DNA of 64,000 bases from Baylisascaris procyonis (lineage: Eukaryota; Nematoda; Chromadorea; Rhabditida; Ascarididae). A model generated the notes under the pieces. That model saw nothing but the letters and a program-made list of their open reading frames with translations. It made no database searches and was not told where the DNA came from. Positions within the stretch are counted from its first letter, which is position 1. Each line of letters starts with the position of its first letter. This document shows positions 37,401-49,800 of this stretch, piece by piece. The stretch lies in NCBI GenBank assembly GCA_037389465.1, contig JAZARR010000068.1, positions 1-64,000 of the forward strand. Direction: 5' to 3'. Both the position numbers and the translations under genes were made by a program.

Positions 37401-37997
37401 AACGCTAGAACTCGATGAGTTGTGTCGTTCGCCGTTTTCGGCCAATTTTGGCCAATTTCGCCATTTTTGGCCAACTTGCCCATTTCCGGCCAAAAAAAAT
37501 TTTTCATATTTTTGCTTGGTCCCCCCTTATTATGACCGCCATTGCGAAATGCCCGCACAGCTGCCAAAAAAACGTTTGAGATTTTTTGTCCGAAAACGAC
37601 AGTTTTGGTGTCAAACGATAGAACTCGATGGGTTGTATCGTTGGCCATTTTTGGCCACTTTTGGCCAAATTGCCATTTTTGGCCAAAAAAATTTCTTTCA
37701 TATTTTTGCTTGGTCCCCCCTTATTATGACCGCCATTGTCGAATACCACAGCAGCTGCCAAGCAAAAGTTTCCGGTTTTTTGTACCAAAACGACAATTTT
37801 GGTGTCAAACGATAGAACTCGATGAGTTGTGTCGTTGGCCATTTTTGGCCAAATTGCCCATTTTTGGCCAAAAAAATTTTTTTGTATTTTTGCTTGGTCC
37901 CCCCTTATTATAACGGCCATTGCCGATGCCACAACAGCTGCCAAGCAAACGTTTGAGATTTTTTGTCCGAAAACGACAATTTTGGTGTCAAACGATA

Positions 37998-38192
37998 GAA
38001 CTCGATGAGTTGTGTCGTTGGCCATTTTTGGCCATTTTTGGCCAATTTGGCCATTTTTGGCCAAAAAATATTTTTCAGATTTTTGCTTGGTCCCCCCTTA
38101 TTGCGGCTGCCGTTGTCGAATACCACAACAGCTGCCAAGCAAAACGTTTGAGGTTTTTTGTCCCAAAACGACAATTTTGGTGTCAAACGATA
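37998..38192. repeat. Example of one standard satellite monomer (195 bp)
   Basis: Measured from GAACTCGATGAG at 37998 to the next at 38193. It contains three GGCCATTTTT-type subrepeats, the TTATTGCGGCTGCCGTTGTC arm and the AAAACGACAATTTTGGTGTC box. Confidence 0.85.
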
Positions 38193-38541
38193 GAACTCGA
38201 TGAGTTGTGTCGTTGGCCATTTTTGGCCATTTTTGGCCAATTTGGCCATTTTTGGCCAAATTGCTCATTTTTGGCCAAAAAAATTTTTTCATATTTTTGC
38301 TTGGTCCCCCCTTACTATGACCGCCATTGTCAAATGGGTGAACAGATGGGTGCCCCATTTTTGGCCATTTTTGGCCAGTTTGGCCGTTTTTGGCCAAATT
38401 GCCCATTTTTGGCCAAAAAATTTTTTTGTATTTTTGCTTGGTCCCCCCTTATTATAACCGCCATTGCCAGATACCCGGACAGCTGCCATGCAAACGTTTG
38501 AGTTTTTTGTCCGAAAACGACAATTTTGGTGTCAAACGATA
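38193..38541. repeat. Long compound satellite unit containing a chimeric short monomer
   Basis: The distance to the next GAACTCGATGAG is 349 bp instead of about 195. Inside, the arm TTACTATGACCGCCATTGTC runs into GGGTGAACAGATGGGTGCCC and straight back into the GGCC linker, skipping the conserved box. Versions with GGCCGAACAGATGGGTGTCC recur elsewhere. Confidence 0.85.
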
Positions 38542-41500
38542 GAACTCGATGAGTTGTATCGCTGGCCATTTTTGGCCATTTTTGGCCAATTTGGCCATTT
38601 TTGGCCAAATTGCCCATTTTTGGCCAAAAAATATTTTTTCAGATTTTTGCTTGGTCCCCCCTTATTGCGGCTGCCATTGTCGAATACCACAACAGCTGCC
38701 AAGCAAAACTTCCCGGTTTTTTGTCCGAAAACGACAATTTTGGTGTCAAACGATAGAACTCGATGAGTTGTGTCGTTGGCCATTTTTGGCCATTTTTGGC
38801 CAATTTGGCCATTTTTGGCCAAATTGCTCATTTTTGGCCAAAAAAATTTTTTCATATTTTTGCTTGGTCCCCCCTTACTATGACCGCCATTGTCAAATGG
38901 CCGAACAGATGGGTGTCCCATTTTTGGCCATTTTTGGCCAGTTTGGCCATTTTTGGCCAAATTGCCCATATTTGGCCAAAAAATACTTTTTCAGAATTTT
39001 GCTTGGTCCCCCCTTATTGCGGCCTCCATTGTCGAATACCACAACAGCTGCCAAGCAAAAGTTTCCGGTTTTTTGTCCGAAAACGACAATTTTGGTGTCA
39101 AACGATAGAACTCGATGAGTTGTATTGTTGGCCGTTTTTTACCGTTTCTGGCCAATTTGGCCAATTTTGGCCAATTTGGCCATTTTTGGCCAAATTGCCC
39201 ATTTTTGGCCAAAAAAATTTTTTTGTATTTTTGCTTGGTCCCCCCTTATTATAACCGCCATTGCCAGATGCCCGGACAGCTGCCATGCAAACATTTGAGA
39301 TTTTTTTGTCCGAAAACGACAATTTTTGTGTCAAACGGTAGAACTCGATGAGTTGTGTCGTTGGCCATTTTTGGCCATTTTTGGCCAATTTGGCCATTTT
39401 TGGCCAAAAAATATTTTTTCAGATTTTTGCTTGGTCCCCCCTTATTGCGGCTGCCATTGTCGAATACCACAACAGCTGCCAAGCAAAACTTCCCGGTTTT
39501 TTGTCCCAAAACGACAATTTTGGTGTCAAACGATAGAACTCGATGAGTTGTGTCGTAGGCCATTTTTGGCCAATTTGGCCATTTTTGGCCAAATTGCTCA
39601 TTTTTGGCCAAAAAAATTTTTTCATATTTTTGCTTGGTCCCCCCTTACTATGACCGCCATTGTCAAATGGCCGAACAGATGGGTGTCCCATTTTTGGCCA
39701 TTTTTGGCCAGTTTGGCCGTTTTCGGCCAAATTGCCCATTTTTGGAAAAAAAATTTTTTTTGTATTTTTGCTTGGTCCCCCTTATTATAACCGCCATTGC
39801 CAGATGCCCGGACAGCTGCCATGCAAACGTTTGAGATTTTTTTGTCCGAAAACGACAATTTTGGTGTGAAACGGTAGAACTCGATGAGTTGTGTCGTTGG
39901 CCATTTTTGGCCATTTTTGGCCAATTTGGCCATTTTTGGCCAAATTGCCCATTTTTGGCCAAAAAATACTTTTTCAGATTTTTCCTTGGTCCCCCTTATT
40001 GCCGCCGCCAATGTCGAATACCACAACAGCTGCCAAGCAAAAGTTTCCGGTTTTTTGTCCGAAAACGACAATTTTGGTGTCAAACGATAGAACTCGATGA
40101 GTTGTATTGTTGGCCGTTTTTGGCCGTTTCTGGCCAATTTGGCCAATTTTGGCCAAATTGCCCATTTCTGGCCAAAAAAATTTTTCATATTTTTGCTTGG
40201 TCCCCCCTTATTATGACCGCCATTGCGAAATGCCCGCACAGCTGCCAAGAAAACGTTTGAGGTTTTTTTGTCCGAAAACGACAGTTTTGGTGTCAAACGA
40301 TAGAACTCGATGAGTTTTGTCGTTGGCCATTTTTGGCCATTTTTGGCCAATTTGGCCATTTTTGGCCAAAAAATATTTTTCAGCTTTTTGCTTGGTCCCC
40401 CCTTATTGCGGCTGCCATTGTCGAATACCACAACTGCTGCCAAGCAAAAGTTTCCGGTTTTTTGTCCGAAAACGACAATTTTGGTGTCAAACGATAGAAC
40501 TCGATGAGTTTTGTCGTTGGCCATTTTTGGCCGTTTTTGGCCAAATTGCCCATTTTTGGCCAAAAAAATTTTTTTGTATTTTTGCTTGGTCCCCCCTTAT
40601 TATAACCGCCATTGCGAAATGCCCGGACAGCTGCCATGCAAACGTTTGAGTTTTTTTGTCCGAAAACGACAATTTTGGTGTCAAACGATAGAACTCGATG
40701 AGTTGTATCGCTGGCCATTTTTGGCCGTTTTTGGCCAATTTGGCCATTTTTGGCCAAACTGCCCATTTTTGGCCAAAAAAATTTTTTTGTATTTTTGCTT
40801 GGTCCCCCTTATTATAACCGCCATTGCCAGATGCCCGGACAGCTGCCATGCAAACGTTTGAGATTTTTTGTCCCAAAACGACAATTTTGGTGTCAAACGA
40901 TAGAACTCGATGAGTTGTATCGTTGGCCATTTTGGCCATTTTTGGCCAATTTGGTCATTTTTGGCCAAAAAATATTTTTTGCAGATTTTTGCTTGGTCCC
41001 CCCTTATTGCGGCTGCCATTGTCGAATACCACAACAGCTGCCAAGCAAAAGTTCCCGGTTTTTTGTCCCAAAACGACAATTTTGGTGTCAAACGATAGAA
41101 CTCGATGAGTTGTGTCGTTGGCCATTTTTGGCCAAATTGCCCATTTTTGGCCAAAAAATTTTTTGTATTTTTGCTTGGTCCCCCCTTATTATAACGGCCA
41201 TTGCCAGATGCCCGGACAGCTGCCATGCAAACGTTTGAGATTTTTTTGTCCGAAAACGACAATTTTGGTGTCAAACGGTAGAACTCGATGAGTTGTGTCG
41301 TTGGCCATTTTTGGCCATTTTTGGCCAATTTGGCCATTTTTGGCCAAAAAATATTTTTCAGATTTTTGCTTGGTCCCCCTTATTGCGGCTGCCATTGTCG
41401 AATACCACAACAGCTGCCAAGCAAAAGTTCCCGGTTTTTTGTCCCAAAACGACAATTTTGGTGTCAAACGATAGAACTCGATGAGTTGTGTCGTTGGCCA

Positions 41501-43100
41501 TTTTTGGCCATTTTTGGCCAAATTGCTCATTTTTGGCCAAAAAAATTTTTTCATATTTTTGCTTGGTCCCCCCTTACTATGACCGCCATTGTCAAATGGG
41601 TGAACAGATGGGTGCCCCATTTTTGGCCATTTTTGGCCAGTTTGGCCGTTTTTGGCCAAATTGCCCATTTTTGGCCAAAAAATTTTTTTGTATTTTTGCT
41701 TGGTCCCCCCTTATTATAACCGCCATTGCCAGATACCCGGACAGCTGCCATGCAAACGTTTGAGTTTTTTGTCCGAAAACGACAATTTTGGTGTCAAACG
41801 ATAGAACTCGATGAGTTGTATCGCTGGCCATTTTTGGCCATTTTTGGCCAATTTGGCCATTTTTGGCCAAATTGCCCATATTTGGCCAAAACATACTTTT
41901 TCAGATTTTTGCTTGGTCCCCCCTTATTGCGGCCTCCATTGTCGAATACCACAACAGCTGCCAAGCAAAAGTTTCCGGTTTTTTGTCCGAAAACGACAAT
42001 TTTGGTGTCAAACGATAGAACTCGATGAGTTGTATTGTTGGCCGTTTTTTACCGTTTCTGGCCAATTTGGCCAATTTTGGCCAATTTGGCCATTTTTGGC
42101 CAAATTGCCCATTTTTGGCCAAAAAATACTTTCAGATTTTTCCTTGGTCCCCCCTTATTGCGGCCGCCATTGTCGAATACCACAACAGCTGCCAAGCAAA
42201 AGTTTCCGGTTTTTTGTCCGAAAACGACAATTTTGGTGTCAAACGATAGAACTCGATGAGTTGTATTGTTGGCCGTTTTTGGCCGTTTCTGGCCAATTTG
42301 GCCACTTTTGGCCAAATTGCCCATTTCTGGCCAAAAAAAATTTTTCATATTTTTGCTTGGTCCCCCCTTATTATGGCCGCCATTGCGAAATGCCCCCACA
42401 GCTGCCAAGAAAACGTTTGAGGTTTTTTTGTCCCAAAACGACAGTTTTGGTGTCAAACGATAGAACTCGATGAGTTGTGTCGTTGGCCATTTTTGGCCAT
42501 TTTTGGCCAATTTGGCCATTTTTGGACAAAAAATATTTTTTCACATTTTTGCTTGGTCCCCCCTTATTGCGGCTGCCATTGTCGAATACCACAACAGCTG
42601 CCAAGCAAAAGTTCCCGGTTTTTTGTCCCAAAACGACAATTTTGGTGTCAAACGATAGAACTCGATGAGTTGTGTCGTTGGCCATTTTTCGCCATTTTTG
42701 GTCAGTTTGGCCATTTTTGGCCAAATTGCTCATTTTTGCCCAAAAAAATTTTTTCATATTTTTGCTTGGTCCCCCCTTATTATAACCGCCATTGCGAAAT
42801 GCCCGGACAGCTGCCATGCAAACGTTGAGTTTTTTTGTCCGAAAACGACAATTTTGGTGTCAAACGATAGAACTCGATGAGTTGTATCGCTGGCCATTTT
42901 TGGCCATTTTCGGCCAATTTGGCCATTTTTGGCCAAACTGAAAATTTTTGGCCAAAAAATTTTTTTGTATTTTTGCTTGGTCCTCCTTATTATAACCGCC
43001 ATTGCCAGATGCCCGGACAGCTGCCATGCAAACGTTTGAGATTTTTTTGTCCCAAAACGACAATTTTGGAGTCAAACGGTAGAACTCGATGAGTTGTGTC

Positions 43101-46100
43101 GTTAGCCATTTTTCGCCATTTTTGGCCAATTTGGCCATTTTTGGCCAAAAAATATTTTTTCAGATTTTTGCTTGGTACCCCTTATTGCGGCTGCCATTGT
43201 CGAATACCACAACAGCTGCCAAGCAAAAGTTCCCGGTTTTTTGTCCCAAAACGACAATTTTGGTGTCAAACGATAGAACTCGATGAGTTGTGTCGTAGGC
43301 CATTTTTGGCCATTTTTGGCCAATTTGGCCATTTTTGGCCAAATTGCTCATTTTTGGCCAAAAAAATTTTTTCATATTTTTGCTTGGTCCCCCCTTACTA
43401 TGACCGCCATTGTCAAATGGCCGAACAGATGGGTGTCCCATTTTTGGCCATTTTTGGCCAGTTTGGCCGTTTTTGGCCAAATTGCCCATTTTTGGAAAAA
43501 AAATTTTTTTTGTATTTTTGCTTGGTCCCCCTTATTATAACCGCCATTGCCAGATGCCCGGACAGCTGCCATGCAAACGTTTGAGATTTTTTTGTCCGAA
43601 AACGACAATTTTGGTGTGAAACGGTAGAACTCGATGAGTTGTGTCGTTGGCCATTTTTGGCCATTTTTGGCCAATTTGGCCATTTTTGGCCAAATTGCCC
43701 ATTTTTGGCCAAAAAATACTTTTTCAGATTTTTCCTTGGTCCCCCCTTATTGCGGCCGCCATTGTCGAATACCACAACAGCTGCCAAGCAAAAGTTTCCG
43801 GTTTTTTGTCCGAAAACGACAATTTTGGTGTCAAACGATAGAACTCGATGAGTTGTATTGTTGGTCGTTTTTGGCCGTTTCTGGCCAATTTGGCCAATTT
43901 TGGCCAAATTGCCCATTTCTGGCCAAAAAAAATTTTTCATATTTTTGCTTGGTCCCCCCTTATTATGACCGCCATTGCGAAATGCCCGCACAGCTGCCAA
44001 GAAAACGTTTGAGGTTTTTTTGTCCGAAAACGACAGTTTTGGTGTCAAACGATAGAACTCGATGAGTTTTGTCGTTGGCCATTTTTGGCCATTTTTGGCC
44101 AATTTGGCCATTTTTGGCCAAAAATATTTTTTCAGCTTTTTGCTTGGTCCCCCCTTATTGCGGCTGCCATTGTCGAATACCACAACTGCTGCCAAGCAAA
44201 AGTTTCCGGTTTTTTGTCCGAAAACGACAATTTTGGTGTCAAACGATAGAACTCGATGAGTTGTGTCGTTGGCCATTTTTGGCCATTTTTGGCCAGTTTG
44301 GCCGTTTTTGGCCAAATTGCCCATTTTTGGCCAAAAAATTTTTTTGTATTTTTGCTTGGTCCCCCCTTATTATAACCGCCATTGCGAAATGCCCGGACAG
44401 CTGCCATGCAAACGTTTGAGTTTTTTGTCCGAAAACGACAATTTTGGTGTCAAACGATAGAACTCGATGAGTTGTATCGCTGGCCATTTTTGGCCGTTTT
44501 TGGCCAATTTGGCCATTTTTGGCCAAACTGCCCATTTTTGGCCAAAAAAATTTTTTTGTATTTTTGCTTGGTCCCCCTTATTATAACCGCCATTGCCAGA
44601 TGCCCGGACAGCTGCCATCCAAACGTTTGAGATTTTTTTGTCCCAAAACGACAATTTTGGTGTCAAACGATAGAACTCGATGAGTTGTATCGTTGGCCAT
44701 TTTTGGCCATTTTTGGCCAATTTGGTCATTTTTGGCCAAAAAATATTTTTTGCAGATTTTTGCTTGGTCCCCCCTTATTGCGGCTGCCATTGTCGAATAC
44801 CACAACAGCTGCCAAGCAAAAGTTCCCGGTTTTTTGTCCCAAAACGACAATTTTGGTGTCAAACGATAGAACTCGATGAGTTGTGTCGTTGGCCATTTTT
44901 GGCCAAATTGCCCATTTTTGGCCAAAAAAATTTTTTTGTATTTTTGCTTGGTCCCCCCTTATTATAACGGCCATTGCCAGATGCCCGGACAGCTGCCATG
45001 CAAACGTTTGAGATTTTTTTGTCCGAAAACGACAATTTTGGTGTCAAACGGTAGAACTCGATGAGTTGTGTCGTTGGCCATTTTTGGCCATTTTTGGCCA
45101 ATTTGGCCATTTTTGGCCAAAAAATATTTTTTCAGATTTTTGCTTGGTCCCCCTTATTGCGGCTGCCGTTGTCGAATACCACAACAGCTGCCAAGCAAAA
45201 GTTCCCGGTTTTTTGTCCCAAAACGACAATTTTGGTGTCAAACGATAGAACTCGATGAGTTGTGTCGTTGGCCATTTTTGGCCATTTTTGGCCAAATTGC
45301 TCATTTTTGGCCAAAAAAATTTTTTCATATTTTTGCTTGGTCCCCCCTTACTATGACCGCCATTGTCAAATGGGTGAACAGATGGGTGCCCCATTTTTGG
45401 CCATTTTTGGCCAGTTTGGCCGTTTTTGGCCAAATTGCCCATTTTTGGCCAAAAAATTTTTTTGTATTTTTGCTTGGTCCCCCCTTATTATAACCGCCAT
45501 TGCCAGATGCCCGGACAGCTGCCATGCAAACGTTTGAGTTTTTTGTCCGAAAACGACAATTTTGGTGTCAAACGATAGAACTCGATGAGTTGTATCGCTG
45601 GCCATTTTTGGCCATTTTTGGCCAATTTGGCCATTTTTGGCCAAATTGCCCATATTTGGCCAAAAAATACTTTTTCAGATTTTTGCTTGGTCCCCCCTTA
45701 TTGCGGCCTCCATTGTCGAATACCACAACAGCTGCCAAGCAAAAGTTTCCGGTTTTTTGTCCGAAAACGACAATTTTGGTGTCAAACGATAGAACTCGAT
45801 GAGTTGTATTGTTGGCCGTTTTTACCGTTTCTGGCCAATTTGGCCAATTTTGGCCTATTTGGCCATTTTTGGCCAAATTGCCCATTTTTGGCCAAAAAAT
45901 ACTTTTTCAGATTTTTCCTTGGTCCCCCCTTATTGCGGCCGCCATTGTCGAATACCACAACAGCTGCCAAGCAAAAGTTTCCGGTTTTTTGTCCGAAAAC
46001 GACAATTTTGGTGTCAAACGATAGAACTCGATGAGTTGTATTGTTGGCCGTTTTTGGCCGTTTTTGGCCAACTTGGCCATTTTTGGCCAAATTGCCCATT

Positions 46101-46874
46101 TCTGGCCAAAAAAAATTTTTCATATTTTTGCTTGGTCCCCCCTTATTATGACCGCCATTGCGAAATGCCCCCACAGCTGCCAAGAAAACGTTTGAGGTTT
46201 TTTTGTCCCAAAACGACAGTTTTGGTGTCAAACGATAGAACTCGATGAGTTGTGTCGTTGGCCATTTTTGGCCATTTTTGGCCAATTTGGCCATTTTTGG
46301 CCAAAAAATATTTTTTCACATTTTTGCTTGGTCCCCCTTATTGCGGCTGCCATTGTCGAATACCACAACAGCTGCCAAGCAAAAGTTCCCGGTTTTTTGT
46401 CCCAAAACGACAATTTTGGTGTCAAACGATAGAACTCGATGAGTTGTGTCGTTGGCCATTTTTCGCCATTTTTGGTCAGTTTGGCCATTTTTGGCCAAAT
46501 TGCTCATTTTTGCCCAAAAAAATTTTTTCATATTTTTGCTTGGTCCCCCTTATTATAACCGCCATTGCGAAATGCCCGGACAGCTGCCATGCAAACGTTG
46601 AGTTTTTTTGTCCGAAAACGACAATTTTGGTGTCAAACGATAGAACTCGATGAGTTGTATCGCTGGCCATTTTTGGCCATTTTCGGCCAATTTGGCCATT
46701 TTTGGCCAAACTGAAAATTTTTGGCCAAAAAAATTTTTTTGTATTTTTGCTTGGTCCTCCTTATTATAACCGCCATTGCCAGATGCCCGGACAGCTGCCA
46801 TGCAAACGTTTGAGATTTTTTTGTCCCAAAACGACAATTTTGGAGTCAAACGGTAGAACTCGATGAGTTGTGTC
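43101..46874. repeat. One full higher-order repeat of the satellite, 3774 bp
   Basis: The diagnostic variant GTTAGCCATTTTTCGCCATT occurs at 43101 and 46875. Other diagnostic variants recur at the same distance, for example the ATCGCTGG...CCCATATTTGG monomer at about 41811 and 45585. The period holds about 20 monomers in a fixed order. Confidence 0.85.
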
Positions 46875-49800
46875 GTTAGCCATTTTTCGCCATTTTTGGC
46901 CAATTTGGCCATTTTTGGCCAAAAAATATTTTTTCAGATTTTTGCTTGGTACCCCTTATTGCGGCTGCCATTGTCGAATACCACAACAGCTGCCAAGCAA
47001 AAGTTCCCGGTTTTTTGCCCCAAAACGACAATTTTGGTGTCAAACGATAGAACTCGATGAGTTGTATCGTTGGCCATTTTTGGCCGTTTCTGGCCAATTT
47101 GGCCAATTTTGGCCAAATTGCCCATTTCTGGCCAAAAAAAATTTTTCATATTTTTGCTTGGTCCCCCCTTATTATAACCGCCATTGCGAAATGCCCGGAC
47201 AGCTGCCATGCAAACGTTTGAGTTTTTTTGTCCGAAAACGACAATTTTGGTGTCAAACGATAGAACTCGATGAGTTGTATCGCTGGCCATTTTTGGCCGT
47301 TTTTGGCCAATTTGGCCATTTTTGGCCAAACTGCCCATTTTTGGCCAAAAAAATTTTTTTGTATTTTTGCTTGGTCCCCCTTATTATAACCGCCATTGCC
47401 AGATGCCCGGACAGCTGCCATGCAAACGTTTGAGATTTTTTTGTCCCAAAACGACAATTTTGGTGTCAAACGATAGAACTCGATGAGTTGTATCGTTGGC
47501 CATTTTTGGCCATTTTTGGCCAATTTGGTCATTTTTGGCCAAAAAATATTTTTTGCAGATTTTTGCTTGGTCCCCCCTTATTGCGGCTGCCATTGTCGAA
47601 TACCACAACAGCTGCCAAGCAAAAGTTCCCGGTTTTTTGTCCCAAAACGACAATTTTGGTGTCAAACGATAGAACTCGATGAGTTGTGTCGTTGGCCATT
47701 TTTGGCCAAATTGCCCATTTTTGGCCAAAAAAATTTTTTGTATTTTTGCTTGGTCCCCCCTTATTATAACGGCCATTGCCAGATGCCCGGACAGCTGCCA
47801 TGCAAACGTTTGAGATTTTTTTGTCCGAAAACGACAATTTTGGTGTCAAACGGTAGAACTCGATGAGTTGTGTCGTTGGCCATTTTTGGCCATTTTTGGC
47901 CAATTTGGCCATTTTTGGCCAAAAAATATTTTCAGATTTTTGCTTGGTCCCCCCTTATTGCGGCTGCCGTTGTCGAATACCACAACAGCTGCCAAGCAAA
48001 AGTTCCCGGTTTTTTGTCCCAAAACGACAATTTTGGTGTCAAACGATAGAACTCGATGAGTTGTGTCGTTGGCCATTTTTGGCCATTTTTGGCCAAATTG
48101 CTCATTTTTGGCCAAAAAAATTTTTTCATATTTTTGCTTGGTCCCCCCTTACTATGACCGCCATTGTCAAATGGGTGAACAGATGGGTGCCCCATTTTTG
48201 GCCATTTTTGGCCAGTTTGGCCGTTTTTGGCCAAATTGCCCATTTTTGGCCAAAAAATTTTTTTGTATTTTTGCTTGGTCCCCCCTTATTATAACCGCCA
48301 TTGCCAGATACCCGGACAGCTGCCATGCAAACGTTTGAGTTTTTTGTCCGAAAACGACAATTTTGGTGTCAAACGATAGAACTCGATGAGTTGTATCGCT
48401 GGCCATTTTTGGCCATTTTTGGCCAATTTGGCCATTTTTGGCCAAATTGCCCATATTTGGCCAAAACATACTTTTTCAGATTTTTGCTTGGTCCCCCTTA
48501 TTGCGGCCTCCATTGTCGAATACCACAACAGCTGCCAAGCAAAAGTTTCCGGTTTTTTGTCCGAAAACGACAATTTTGGTGTCAAACGATAGAACTCGAT
48601 GAGTTGTATTGTTGGCCGTTTTTTACCGTTTCTGGCCAATTTGGCCAATTTTGGCCAATTTGGCCATTTTTGGCCAAATTGCCCATTTTTGGCCAAAAAA
48701 TACTTTCAGATTTTTCCTTGGTCCCCCCTTATTGCGGCCGCCATTGTCGAATACCACAACAGCTGCCAAGCAAAAGTTTCCGGTTTTTTGTCCGAAAACG
48801 ACAATTTTGGTGTCAAACGATAGAACTCGATGAGTTGTATTGTTGGCCGTTTTTGGCCGTTTCTGGCCAATTTGGCCACTTTTGGCCAAATTGCCCATTT
48901 CTGGCCAAAAAAAATTTTTCATATTTTTGCTTGGTCCCCCCTTATTATGGCCGCCATTGCGAAATGCCCCCACAGCTGCCATGCAAACGTTTGAGATTTT
49001 TTTGTCCCAAAACGACAATTTTGGAGTCAAACGGTAGAACTCGATGAGTTGTGTCGTTAGCCATTTTTCGCCATTTTTGGCCAATTTGGCCATTTTTGGC
49101 CAAAAAATATTTTTCAGATTTTTGCTTGGTACCCCTTATTGCGGCTGCCATTGTCGAATACCACAACAGCTGCCAAGCAAAAGTTCCCGGTTTTTTGTCC
49201 CAAAACGACAATTTTGGTGTCAAACGATAGAACTCGATGAGTTGTGTCGTAGGCCATTTTTGGCCATTTTTGGCCAATTTGGCCATTTTTGGCCAAATTG
49301 CTCATTTTTGGCCAAAAAAATTTTTTCATATTTTTGCTTGGTCCCCCCTTACTATGACCGCCATTGTCAAATGGCCGAACAGATGGGTGTCCCATTTTTG
49401 GCCATTTTTGGCCAGTTTGGCCGTTTTTGGCCAAATTGCCCATTTTTGGAAAAAAATTTTTTTGTATTTTTGCTTGGTCCCCCTTATTATAACCGCCATT
49501 GCCAGATGCCCGGACAGCTGCCATGCAAACGTTTGAGATTTTTTTGTCCGAAAACGACAATTTTGGTGTGAAACGGTAGAACTCGATGAGTTGTGTCGTT
49601 GGCCATTTTTGGCCATTTTTGGCCAATTTGGCCATTTTTGGCCAAATTGCCCATTTTTGGCCAAAAAATACTTTTTCAGATTTTTCCTTGGTCCCCCCTT
49701 ATTGCGGCCGCCATTGTCGAATACCACAACAGCTGCCAAGCAAAAGTTTCCGGTTTTTTGTCCGAAAACGACAATTTTGGTGTCAAACGATAGAACTCGA

